The translations under genes and the position numbers were made by a program. Below the pieces are notes generated by a model that saw nothing but the letters and a program-made list of their open reading frames with translations, was not told the origin of the DNA and made no database searches. Of a DNA stretch of 64,000 bases, positions 10,948 to 20,576 are shown in pieces. This stretch comes from Azospirillum halopraeferens DSM 3675. Lineage in GTDB: Bacteria; Pseudomonadota; Alphaproteobacteria; Azospirillales; Azospirillaceae. The stretch is taken from assembly GCF_000429625.1 (NCBI RefSeq), contig NZ_KE386929.1, forward strand, positions 22,276 to 86,275. Reading direction: 5' to 3'. How positions within the stretch are numbered: the stretch's first letter is position 1; each line of letters begins with the position of its first letter.

Positions 10948-11778
10948 ATGGTGAACCCGCGCCGCGAAGCCCGTCAACGCCGACCGATCGCCTCCGGCCC
11001 GCAGCGTGCGGTGTGCGATACCGTGACGCACCGGGCAGATGCGGTCGCCGCCTCCAGGAACCGGATCGACGACGTGAAGAAGACCGATATCGCCGCGGCG
11101 TGGCAGGGACTCGCCAATTGCAAGGGGTGCGGTGTCCGCGACCTGGCGCTGTTCGCCGACCTGACCGAGGCCGATTTCGGTCTGGTTCACCTGCCCATCG
11201 ACGAGCTGATGGTGGCGCCCGGCAGCGCCCTCTACCACATCGGGGACGATCCCAACGCCGTGTTCACCGTGCGCTCCGGCCTGGTGAAGCTGGTGCAGTA
11301 CCTGCCCAGCGGCGGCCAGCGCATCGTGCGCCTGCTGCGCCGCGGCGACACCGCGGGGTTGGAGGCGGTGCTGGGCCAGCCCTACCAGCACACCGCCATC
11401 GCCGTGCACCCGGTGCTGACCTGCCGCATCCCGCGCGCCGTCATCCAACGCCTGTCCGACCAGACACCGCGCCTGCACCGCCAGTTGATGCACCGCTGGC
11501 AGAAGGCGGTGGAACGCGCCGACGCCTTCCTGGTGGAGCTGGGAACGGGCAACGCGCGCGCCCGCGTCGCCCGCCTGTTCCTGACGCTGGTCGGGGAGGA
11601 CGGCGACGCCTGCGACCTGTTCGGCCGCGAGGACGTCGGCGCCATGCTGGGCATCACCACCGAGACCGCCAGCCGCATGGTTGCCGAGTTGAAGCGTCAG
11701 GGGGTGGTGACCGAACTGCGGCCGAATCACTTCCGCTGCGACCGCGCCGCCCTGCAGGCCATCGCCGACGAGGGTTAG
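10948..11778 (+). CDS. Crp/Fnr-family transcriptional regulator, FNR-type DNA recognition
   Basis: The 276-residue frame has a cyclic-nucleotide-binding-like sensor barrel (about 75-195: FTVRSGLVKLVQYLPSGGQR, LLRRGDTAGLEAVLG), a dimerisation helix, and a C-terminal winged helix-turn-helix. The recognition helix TTETASRMVAELK contains ExxSR, the FNR signature for TTGAT-N4-ATCAA sites. Near the N-terminus are Cys58 and Cys61 (NCKGCGVRD), but the third FNR cysteine position is Phe. Another Cys sits in LTCRIPRAV, so a classical four-Cys [4Fe-4S] cluster is uncertain. The first 43 residues are Arg-rich, and an internal GTG near 11074 could be the real start. The stop overlaps the end of the next, convergent gene by 4 bp. 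It is divergent from the NifX-like gene. Confidence 0.9.
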   Translation: MVNPRREARQRRPIASGPQRAVCDTVTHRADAVAASRNRIDDVKKTDIAAAWQGLANCKGCGVRDLALFADLTEADFGLVHLPIDELMVAPGSALYHIGDDPNAVFTVRSGLVKLVQYLPSGGQRIVRLLRRGDTAGLEAVLGQPYQHTAIAVHPVLTCRIPRAVIQRLSDQTPRLHRQLMHRWQKAVERADAFLVELGTGNARARVARLFLTLVGEDGDACDLFGREDVGAMLGITTETASRMVAELKRQGVVTELRPNHFRCDRAALQAIADEG

Positions 11779-12758
11779 ACAGCCGTGCGCAGGCGCTCCA
11801 GGCACCGCACGAGCACACCCGGCTCTTCGGCATGGTCGGCCCGGAGGATCACCGGCAGGACCCGTCGGCCTTCGGTGAGGCAGACCGCCACTCCCGGTTC
11901 GGCCGCGTCCTGCACCCGCAGGCTGCCGAGAGAGGCGGCGAGCAGCACCGCGCGCACCGTTTCACCTCCCGACAGCACCAGCCCGCCGACACGCTGAAGA
12001 TGGTCGGACACCAGCCGGCCCATGGCGACCGCCACCGCATGGCCGTCCCCCGGCTCCGGCTCTCCGTCGACACACAGCAGCGCGTCGCCGCCGCCGGTCA
12101 GAGCCTCGCGCAGCGCCTGTTCGGCGTGCCCCCATTCCGCGCTGCCCGGCCCCTGGCGCAGCACCTGCGACGCGACAGCGACGGAGCGCACGCCGTCGGC
12201 GGCGGCGAGGTCCCGCACCGCCGGACCGCGAGCGCCGGCAACCGTGAGCACGGGGCCGGCGGAGGTCGGCATGGCCGGGCGCGGCGGGGCCACCCGCACC
12301 CCGGTCGCCGCGGCGAGCCGGCCGGCCAGCGCGCGGCCGCCGACCCACACCACGGCGCCCGCACCATCCGGGTCCGGCCGCCGCGCCGCGGCGATCTCCG
12401 TCGGATCGGGCGTCGGATCGGGTTCCACCACGAGGCGCGCGGGGCCGTCCCCGTTGCGGGCCGCCGCCTCGCACAGCGCCGTCAGTTCCTCCGTGCGCCC
12501 GGGGTCCGGCGGGCCGGTCATGTAGCGGACCAGCGTCCGCTCCGGCCCGTACAGGCGCCGCACCGCGTCCACGGCCAGGACGGCCGCGGCGGCCGGGGCG
12601 AGGCGCGCGGTGTCGAGATCGACCACGGCCACCGGCACCTCCGGCACATCGGCGCGGGCCGACAGCATCAGGCCCGCGGGCGTACCCGCCTCAACGAACG
12701 CCAGCGCGGCGTCGACCGCACCGGCGAGAGTGTCCGTCAGGACGAGGATCTGCGCCAT
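11775..12758 (-). CDS. Degenerate four-carbon acid sugar kinase-like protein (OtnK/DUF1537 family)
   Basis: Start MAQILVLTDT is preceded by an AGGGGGGAG ribosome binding site. The 327-residue protein shows both halves of the family. The N-domain begins ILVLTDTLAGAVDAALAFVEAG, comparable to the ADDLTGA substrate-binding motif of sugar-acid kinases, and VAVVDLDTARL corresponds to the DTDSR strand. The C-terminal nucleotide-binding domain has GGLVLSGGETVRAVLLA and GVAVCLTEGRRVLPVILR. The KxDSTLRGN phosphoacceptor-site motif is not found; the corresponding stretch reads LVRYMTGPPDPGR. It therefore looks like a family member that may have lost the classical threonate/erythronate kinase activity. 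It converges with the FNR-like gene (4-bp overlap), which suggests a long-standing pairing. Confidence 0.72.
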   Translation of the reverse strand: MAQILVLTDTLAGAVDAALAFVEAGTPAGLMLSARADVPEVPVAVVDLDTARLAPAAAAVLAVDAVRRLYGPERTLVRYMTGPPDPGRTEELTALCEAAARNGDGPARLVVEPDPTPDPTEIAAARRPDPDGAGAVVWVGGRALAGRLAAATGVRVAPPRPAMPTSAGPVLTVAGARGPAVRDLAAADGVRSVAVASQVLRQGPGSAEWGHAEQALREALTGGGDALLCVDGEPEPGDGHAVAVAMGRLVSDHLQRVGGLVLSGGETVRAVLLAASLGSLRVQDAAEPGVAVCLTEGRRVLPVILRADHAEEPGVLVRCLERLRTAV

Positions 12759-12955
12759 CTCCCCCCTATGCGCCCTTGCACCGTTCGGTCCCTCAACACG
12801 CGGGGGTGCCGTTCGTCGCGCGACGCCGGGAAAGGGGCGGTTGCGACGGCACGCGCATGACGGCGACTGGCCTCCGGTGGACAGACACCCCAACTCAAGT
12901 TAAAAGCACCCGTTCGGCCGCTTGAGGCAGACGCGTTCCGGAGCCCGACGATCCT

Positions 12956-15610
<2,655 letters not shown>

Positions 15611-15623
15611 CAAGGCAGTCTGC

Positions 15624-15648
15624 CCTCCCCCGCCGCCGGCGGGGGAGG
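15624..15648. repeat. GC-rich perfect hairpin after alaS (REP/terminator-like)
   Basis: CCTCCCCCGCC (15624-15634) pairs perfectly with GGCGGGGGAGG (15638-15648) across a GCC loop. There is no U tract, so it resembles the REP-like palindrome near 17.4 kb more than a classical terminator. Confidence 0.7.
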
Positions 15649-15696
15649 ATGACCGCAGCGCCACCAACCGACGATAACCCGTGAGTTGCTTCGCCC

Positions 15697-16542
15697 ATGC
15701 GCTTCACCGGCACCGACAGCTACGTCGCCACCGAGGACCTGATGGTCGCCGTCAACGCGGCCATCGCCCTGGAACGCCCCCTGCTGGTCAAGGGGGAGCC
15801 CGGCACCGGCAAGACGGTGCTGGCGGTGGAGATCGCCCGCGCCCTGAACCGGCCGCTGATCGCCTGGCACATCAAGTCGACCACCAAGGCGCAGCAGGGG
15901 CTGTACGAGTACGATGCGGTCAGCCGCCTGCGCGACAGCCAGTTGGGCGACGCCCGGGTGCACGACATCGCCAACTACATCGTGCGCGGCAAGCTGTGGG
16001 AGGCGTTCGAGGCGCCCGAGGCCCCGGTGCTGCTGATCGACGAGATCGACAAGGCCGACATCGAGTTCCCCAACGACCTGCTGCTGGAACTCGACCGCAT
16101 GGAGTTCCACGTCTACGAGACGCGCCAGGTGATCAGGGCGCAGCGGCGCCCGGTGGTCGTCATCACGTCGAACAACGAGAAGGAGCTGCCGGACGCCTTC
16201 CTGCGCCGCTGCTTCTTCCACTACATCCGCTTCCCCGACGCCGCGACCATGCAGCGCATCGTCGACGTGCACTACCCCGGCATCAAACCGGCCCTGCTGC
16301 GCGAGGCGATGGGCCTGTTCTACGAACTGCGCGAGGTGCCGGGGCTGAAGAAGAAGCCCTCCACCTCGGAGCTGCTGGACTGGATCAAGCTGCTGATGGT
16401 CGAGGACATCGATCCCGAAACGCTGCGCGCCAGGGACGCCCGCACGGTCATCCCGCCCCTGTGCGGCGCCCTGCTCAAGAACGAGCAGGACGTGCACCTG
16501 CTGGAGCGGCTGGCCTTCATCGCCCGGCGCGAGGGCCGCTGA
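15697..16542 (+). CDS. MoxR-family AAA+ ATPase
   Basis: The 281-residue protein carries Walker A GEPGTGKT (about residues 33-40), Walker B VLLIDEIDKAD, sensor-1 VVVITSNNEKELPDAFLRRC with the arginine finger, and the compact helical lid. It matches the CoxD/MoxR subgroup, which acts as a chaperone for assembly of metal-enzyme complexes. MoxR ATPases usually work with a VWA-domain (CoxE-like) partner encoded just downstream. Here the next gene is a convergent rhodanese overlapping the 3' end by 26 bp, so no partner is present locally. An SD is hard to see upstream of MRFTGTDSY, but this start fits the family. It is transcribed in the same direction as alaS, 86 bp downstream across the GC-rich hairpin. 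Confidence 0.93.
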   Translation: MRFTGTDSYVATEDLMVAVNAAIALERPLLVKGEPGTGKTVLAVEIARALNRPLIAWHIKSTTKAQQGLYEYDAVSRLRDSQLGDARVHDIANYIVRGKLWEAFEAPEAPVLLIDEIDKADIEFPNDLLLELDRMEFHVYETRQVIRAQRRPVVVITSNNEKELPDAFLRRCFFHYIRFPDAATMQRIVDVHYPGIKPALLREAMGLFYELREVPGLKKKPSTSELLDWIKLLMVEDIDPETLRARDARTVIPPLCGALLKNEQDVHLLERLAFIARREGR

Positions 16543-16948
16543 CCGGCAGGCCAGAGGCCGACCAGCCGCTCATCCCCCCTTGCAGGACCGACACGTCGGC
16601 CAGCCCGGCGCGCTTCAGCATGGCCGAGGCGCGCGCCGCCCGCGGCCCCGTCTGGCAGACCACCACGACGGCGGCGCTGCGGTGGGCGGCGATGCCCTCG
16701 CGCAGTTCGGCCAGCCGCCGGTCCAGGGTGTCCAGCGGCACGTTGACGGCGCCGGCGATGTGGCCGCCGGCAAACTCTCCGGCGCTGCGCACGTCGAGCA
16801 GCAGCAGGTCGTCGCCGCGGTCCAGCCGCCCCTTGACCTCCGACGCCCCGACGCGGCCGACCCCGGCCAGGCGCATGCGGATCATCGGCCACAGCATCAC
16901 CAGCGCCGCCGCCCCCACCAGGGCCACCGTCAGAACCGTATCGTCCAT
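16517..16948 (-). CDS. Membrane-anchored rhodanese-like protein
   Basis: The 143-residue protein starts with an N-terminal hydrophobic segment (MDDTVLTVALVGAAALVMLWPMI, about residues 4-23) that anchors it in the membrane. A single rhodanese domain follows: LLLLDVRSAGEFAGGHIAGAVNVPLD, then the active loop VVVVCQTGPRAARA with the catalytic cysteine, and SVLQGGMSGWSASGLPV. Single-domain rhodaneses move sulfane sulfur between thiols; the natural donor and acceptor are unknown here. Its 3' end overlaps the convergent MoxR gene by 26 bp. The rhodanese and the MNT nucleotidyltransferase are divergent from a short region near 16.95-17.04 kb. Confidence 0.92.
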   Translation of the reverse strand: MDDTVLTVALVGAAALVMLWPMIRMRLAGVGRVGASEVKGRLDRGDDLLLLDVRSAGEFAGGHIAGAVNVPLDTLDRRLAELREGIAAHRSAAVVVVCQTGPRAARASAMLKRAGLADVSVLQGGMSGWSASGLPVSGPRAGR

Positions 16949-17042
16949 CGTCCCGCCGCGCTCCTATATTTTAGAACTGTCTTATGTAATGCGTTCCGGC
17001 GGGCGGCTGCAAGATGCCGGGCGGCCGTGCTAGGATCGGCGG

Positions 17043-17348
17043 ATGATCAACGACGTCCGGCGGCGCGCGCTGGACACGGTGCGGCGGCTCGTCTTCGACC
17101 GGCTTGCCGGCTACCCCGCGCGCGTCTATCTCTTCGGCTCCTGCGCCCGCGGCGCGCCCCGGCCCTACAGCGACATCGACGTCGCCATCGAACCGCTGCA
17201 CCCGCTGCCGCCGGCCCTTCTGGCCACACTGGCCGAGGATCTCGAGGACAGCACCGTGCCCTATTTCGTCGACGTGGTCGACCTCAGCACCGCCAGCCCC
17301 GGCATCCGCCGCGCCGTGACCGAGGAGGGGATCGAATGGACGCCGTGA
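17043..17348 (+). CDS. MNT-type minimal nucleotidyltransferase (antitoxin-like)
   Basis: The 101-residue protein has the minimal Pol-beta nucleotidyltransferase motif: VYLFGSCARGAPRPYSDIDVAIE, i.e. GS...DxD with the metal-binding Asp pair, followed by a third acidic strand YFVDVVDLST. MNT proteins are usually encoded with a HEPN-domain partner; in characterised pairs the MNT enzyme AMPylates the HEPN RNase and neutralises it. Here the next frame (ATG at 17336, overlapping this stop by 13 bases) has the start of a HEPN substrate-binding subunit but stops after 23 codons at a repeat element. The MNT gene itself looks intact. The start MINDVRRRALD follows GGATCGGCGG. Confidence 0.9.
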   Translation: MINDVRRRALDTVRRLVFDRLAGYPARVYLFGSCARGAPRPYSDIDVAIEPLHPLPPALLATLAEDLEDSTVPYFVDVVDLSTASPGIRRAVTEEGIEWTP

Positions 17349-17407
17349 CCCGGCGCCTGGACACGGCCGGTTGCCTTGATCGTGCCATCACCGGGCCCCC
17401 ACCCTAA
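17336..17407 (+). pseudogene. Truncated HEPN-family partner of the MNT gene
   Basis: An ATG overlapping the end of the MNT gene opens a 23-codon frame beginning MDAVTRRLDTA and stopping in a palindromic repeat. The overlap, the direction and the N-terminal pattern (xxVxxRLxxA) are those of HEPN proteins (nucleotidyltransferase substrate-binding type, normally 130-140 residues). I infer a remnant of the partner gene, with the rest replaced by the repeat at 17394-17460. It could also be a chance short frame. Confidence 0.5.
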
Positions 17408-17460
17408 CCCTCCCCCACTGACGCGGGGGAGGGAACTGCTCCTCCCCCCGCGGAATTGGG
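17394..17460. repeat. REP-like palindromic element
   Basis: GGGCCCCCACCCTAACC leads into a perfect 9-bp stem CCCTCCCCC (17408-17416) / GGGGGAGGG (17425-17433), followed by a second C-rich half (CTCCTCCCCCC). This 'ACCCTAACCCTCCCCC / GGGGGAGGG' arrangement is typical of dispersed palindromes in GC-rich alphaproteobacteria (recalled from family knowledge, not searched). It ends the HEPN-like frame and precedes trmFO. Confidence 0.65.
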
Positions 17461-17554
17461 AAAGATTGGGTAGAGGGCCCGACTCGACCCCGCCATCGGG
17501 CGATAAAGCCCCCACCAACACCGCAATATTACCCCACACCGGAAATCAGCACCC

Positions 17555-18889
17555 ATGACCGACAGTCTTCGCCCCGTCCACGTCATCGGCGGCGGTCTCG
17601 CCGGCAGCGAGGCGGCCTGGCAGCTCGCGACCGCCGGCGTGCCCGTGGTCCTGCACGAGATGCGACCGGTGCGCCGCACCGACGCCCATCAGACGGACCG
17701 GCTGGCCGAGCTGGTGTGCTCCAACTCCTTCCGCTCCGACGACGCGGAGTACAACGCGGTCGGGCTGCTGCACGAGGAGATGCGGCGCTGCGGCTCGCTG
17801 ATCCTGCGCTGCGCCGACGCCCACAAGGTGCCGGCCGGCGGCGCCCTGGCGGTGGACCGCGACGGCTTCGCCGGGGCGGTCAGCGCCGAGCTGGCCGGAC
17901 ATCCGCTGGTCACCGTGGTGCGCGAGGAGGTGGCCGGGCTGCCGCCGGCGGAGTGGGACAGCGTCATCGTCGCCACCGGTCCCCTCACCTCCCCCGCCCT
18001 GGCCGAGGCGGTGCGCGGCCTGACCGGCGAGGACTCGCTGGCCTTCTTCGACGCCATCGCCCCCATCGTCCACCTGGAGAGCATCGACCTGTCCAAGGCG
18101 TGGTTCCAGTCGCGCTACGACAAGCCCGGCCCCGGCGGCAGCGGCAAGGACTACATCAACTGCGCCTTCTCGAAGGAGCAGTACGAAGCCTTCATCGACG
18201 CCCTGCTGGCGGGCGAAACGGTGGAGTTCAAGGACTGGGAGAAGGACACCCCCTACTTCGAGGGCTGCCTGCCCGTCGAGGTGATGGCCGAGCGCGGCCG
18301 CGACACCCTGCGCTTCGGCCCCATGAAGCCGGTCGGGCTGACCGACCCGCACACCGGCCGGCGCCCCTGGGCGGTCGTGCAGCTTCGCCAGGACAACGCG
18401 CTGGGCACGCTCTACAACCTCGTGGGCTTCCAGACCAAGCTGAAGTACGGCGAGCAGAGCCGGGTTTTCCGCATGATCCCCGGCCTGGAGAACGCCGAGT
18501 TCGCGCGGCTCGGCGGGCTGCACCGCAACACCTTCCTCAACAGCCCGCGCCTGCTCGACCCCGCACTGCGGCTGAAGGCGATGCCGCGCCTGCGCTTCGC
18601 CGGACAGGTCACGGGCTGCGAGGGCTATGTGGAGAGCGCTGCGGTGGGCCTGATGGCCGGCCGCTTCGCTGTTGCCGAGCGGCACGGCCGCACCCCCGCA
18701 CCCCCGCCGCCGACCACCGCCATGGGCGCCCTGCTCAACCACATCACCGGCGGCGCCGAGGCCGAGACCTTCCAGCCCATGAACGTCAATTTCGGCCTGT
18801 TCCCGCCCATCGAGGGCCGCATCAAGGGCAAGGAGCGCAAGCGCGCCTATTCCGTGCGGGCACTGGCCGATCTGGAAGGGTGGCGGTGA
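17555..18889 (+). CDS. trmFO: Methylenetetrahydrofolate--tRNA-(uracil-5-)-methyltransferase TrmFO
   Basis: The 444-residue flavoprotein begins with the FAD-binding VHVIGGGLAGSEAAWQLA, followed by the family-specific LHEMRP and LVCSNSFRSDD motifs. It also has VPAGGALAVDRDGFA, CAFSKEQYEAF, EGCLPVEVMAERG, the conserved QLRQDNALGTLYNLVGFQTKL and a C-terminal FAD contact region, PMNVNFGLFPP. TrmFO (formerly Gid) uses methylenetetrahydrofolate and FADH2 to make ribothymidine-54 in the T loop of tRNAs. Its length matches the family. It is preceded by the REP-like element. A dispersed multi-hairpin repeat begins within its stop codon and reaches nearly to the convergent toxin gene. Confidence 0.97.
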   Translation: MTDSLRPVHVIGGGLAGSEAAWQLATAGVPVVLHEMRPVRRTDAHQTDRLAELVCSNSFRSDDAEYNAVGLLHEEMRRCGSLILRCADAHKVPAGGALAVDRDGFAGAVSAELAGHPLVTVVREEVAGLPPAEWDSVIVATGPLTSPALAEAVRGLTGEDSLAFFDAIAPIVHLESIDLSKAWFQSRYDKPGPGGSGKDYINCAFSKEQYEAFIDALLAGETVEFKDWEKDTPYFEGCLPVEVMAERGRDTLRFGPMKPVGLTDPHTGRRPWAVVQLRQDNALGTLYNLVGFQTKLKYGEQSRVFRMIPGLENAEFARLGGLHRNTFLNSPRLLDPALRLKAMPRLRFAGQVTGCEGYVESAAVGLMAGRFAVAERHGRTPAPPPPTTAMGALLNHITGGAEAETFQPMNVNFGLFPPIEGRIKGKERKRAYSVRALADLEGWR

Positions 18890-19012
18890 TACCGGGTTCG
18901 GTACGTCCTGACGTCCGAACCCGGTATCGGCTGCGACGGCGGCTGCGGCCCGATAGGGCCGAAGCCTGCGTGGCGTTTGAACGCAGCGGTCAGGATGGTC
19001 CTGACCGCGTAC
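18889..19012. repeat. Dispersed multi-hairpin repeat, copy A (124 bp)
   Basis: This block aligns with 44782-44898 nearly end to end, with a 6-base and a 1-base length difference and scattered substitutions. Copy A has four stems: ATACCGGGTTCGG / CCGAACCCGGTAT (13 bp, perfect), CGGCCC-GATA-GGGCCG, CTGCGT / ACGCAG, and GCGGTCAGGA-TGG-TCCTGACCGC (10 bp, perfect). It begins in the trmFO stop codon and ends 14 bp before the toxin stop codon. It could be a REP-type element, a bidirectional terminator or a mobile structured RNA. Confidence 0.85.
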
Positions 19013-19026
19013 AACAGCGGGGGCCT

Positions 19027-19359
19027 CTACCCGAGGATCGTCGCCAGACGGGCAAGCACCTCGTCCATGACGGCGTCCGGCACGCTTTCCAGCCGCCGCC
19101 CGTTGCGCGAGCCGATGTCGAGGGCTCGCGGCTGATCGCAGCGGATGACGCCGGTGGTCTTCGTACCGGCGCCGTCGAGAGAGACGGCAAAGCCCGCCGT
19201 GCGGGCGAACGCGCCGCCCGTGGTGATCGGCAGCACCACGGGCGTCCCGGTCAGGCGGTTGAAGGCGCCGGGCGAAACGATCAGAACCGGGCGGGTGCCC
19301 TGTTGCTCATGCCCGGATGTCGGATCGAGCGAGACCCGGTAGATGTCGCCCCGTTCCAT
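19027..19359 (-). CDS. Type II toxin, MazF/PemK family endoribonuclease
   Basis: The 110-residue protein begins MERGDIYRVSLDPTSGHEQQG and continues TRPVLIVSPGAFN, TPVVLPITTGG and GVIRCDQPRALD, the MazF/PemK/ChpB barrel with its conserved basic 'GxExxxxRPxlIxS' face and the TT/CDQ strands. Family members cut single-stranded mRNA at short sequence motifs. The ATG sits in a TGATG overlap with the antitoxin stop; a GTG three bases earlier is the alternative start. The coupling and order (antitoxin first) are those of classical modules. It is convergent with trmFO across repeat copy A. The cut-site specificity cannot be read from the sequence. Confidence 0.92.
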   Translation of the reverse strand: MERGDIYRVSLDPTSGHEQQGTRPVLIVSPGAFNRLTGTPVVLPITTGGAFARTAGFAVSLDGAGTKTTGVIRCDQPRALDIGSRNGRRLESVPDAVMDEVLARLATILG

Positions 19360-19616
19360 CACGGCAGCTCATTGCCGGACGGCGGCGCGTCGATCCATTC
19401 CCGGTCCTCGGGCGACAGCGCGGCGCCGGCGTCGCAGCGGGCCAGCAACTCATCGAGCGTGTAGCGCGGCCGCGGCCGCGGCTCCACGATCAGACGGCCG
19501 TTGTCGACGTTCAGGCCGACCCTGGCACCGGCTTCGAGGTGCAGAAGATCAAGGAGGGCCGGCGGTACGGCCAGCATGATCGACCCGCCGACCCGGCGCA
19601 GATTCGTGGTGTGCAT
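19359..19616 (-). CDS. Antitoxin, AbrB/MazE-like swapped-hairpin protein
   Basis: I start at MHTTNLRRVGGSIML, after an AAGG about ten bases upstream; the longer frame to 19700 would read through the operator. The 85-residue protein has an AbrB/SpoVT-type N-terminal DNA-binding domain (LRRVGGSIMLAVPPALLDLL, LEAGARVGLNVDNGRLIVEP) and a disordered acidic C-terminus (LDELLARCDAGAALSPEDREW) of the kind that wraps around the MazF toxin. It should neutralise the toxin and repress the pair by binding the palindrome at 19635-19652, just upstream. It overlaps the toxin start by the TGATG junction. Confidence 0.9.
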   Translation of the reverse strand: MHTTNLRRVGGSIMLAVPPALLDLLHLEAGARVGLNVDNGRLIVEPRPRPRYTLDELLARCDAGAALSPEDREWIDAPPSGNELP

Positions 19617-19634
19617 GGCGACGCCTTCCCGGAA

Positions 19635-19652
19635 GTTATATTTAAGTATAAC
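19635..19652 (-). promoter_or_regulatory. Palindromic operator of the toxin-antitoxin pair
   Basis: GTTATATTTAAGTATAAC is an 18-bp palindrome with two mismatched positions (16 of 18 symmetric) and GTTATA/TATAAC ends. It lies 19-36 bp before the antitoxin ATG in locally AT-rich DNA. TATACT or TATAAC within it could be the -10 box, so antitoxin binding would block polymerase. It is inferred as an autoregulatory operator. Confidence 0.72.
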
Positions 19653-19721
19653 GCACCCCGTGCCGTCCGGCAACGCAGGCCCCGCACGGGAGGGCGCCAC
19701 GATGACGGCAAGCGGCTCCCG

Positions 19722-20576
19722 TCAGTACCGTCCCCGGAGTGCCGCCCAGGCGAGGCGGGCGTGGCGCAGCGGCGTGGCGCGCAGCAGGTGCGGTGCCAGC
19801 ACGTCGTGGCCCGCCCGGGCCAGCCGGTCCAGGTGGATGTCGGCGACCACCGCCGGCAGCAGGGCCGGCACCGCCGCCTTCGGCACGTCGCGGCGCAGGG
19901 CGCGCGCCTGCCGCAGATGGTCGCGGGCGGCGGCGGCCACCTCCTGCGCCACCGGCCGGAGGGCGGGGGTGGCGCGCAGCTCCAGCACGTCGCGGGCGCG
20001 GGCACCGTGGGCCGCCATCCGGTCGGCCGGCAGCAGGACGCGCTGCTGGCGGGCGTGGAAGGGCACGGCGCGCAGGATGCCGGCCAGGGCGAAGCCGACG
20101 CCCACATGGCGGGCCACCGGTCCGGCCGCCGCCTCCCGCGCGCCCAGCACCTCCAGCGCCAGGCGGACGAGAGGGACCGCCGTCACCTCGGCATAGTTGA
20201 TCAGACAGGTCAGGGTGGCCGGCGAGTCGTCGTCCAGGTCCGCCTCGCGGCCGTCGATCAGCCGATCGAAATGGTCCCGCGTCAGCCCGTGGGCGGACAC
20301 CGCCGCGGCCAGCGGGCCGGCCACCGCGTGCTCCGGCAACCGGCCCTCGCCGTAGGCCGCGGCCACCGCGTCGCGCCACCATTGCAGACGCATCTGCCCC
20401 AGCATCGGCTCGCTGACCACCTCGCGGGTCTTGGCCACCTCCAGGTTGAAGGCGTAGAGGGCAAACAGCGCTTCCCGCCGGTCGACGGGGGCGAACAGAC
20501 CGGTTAGGAAACGGTCGTTGTCGTATTTCCTGACCTCCTGTCCGCAATAGGACAGGCCGGTCGTCGCATTTGCCAT
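19722..20576 (-). CDS. Squalene/phytoene synthase-fold protein, NDUFAF6 (complex I assembly factor) type
   Basis: The 284-residue protein begins LSYCGQEVRKYDNDRFLTGLFAPVDRREALFALYAFNLEV, with KTREVVSEPMLGQMRLQWWRDAV close behind. These are hallmarks of the NDUFAF6/Sicily branch of the trans-isoprenyl-diphosphate synthase (squalene/phytoene) fold, which assists assembly of respiratory complex I rather than making terpenes. The canonical DxxxD pairs of true squalene/phytoene synthases are not clearly kept (VSEPMLGQMRLQ in place of DDxxD), supporting this. It is divergent from hpnC, hence a tandem of three proteins of one fold. The start MANATTGLSYC is the natural one. Confidence 0.83.
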   Translation of the reverse strand: MANATTGLSYCGQEVRKYDNDRFLTGLFAPVDRREALFALYAFNLEVAKTREVVSEPMLGQMRLQWWRDAVAAAYGEGRLPEHAVAGPLAAAVSAHGLTRDHFDRLIDGREADLDDDSPATLTCLINYAEVTAVPLVRLALEVLGAREAAAGPVARHVGVGFALAGILRAVPFHARQQRVLLPADRMAAHGARARDVLELRATPALRPVAQEVAAAARDHLRQARALRRDVPKAAVPALLPAVVADIHLDRLARAGHDVLAPHLLRATPLRHARLAWAALRGRY

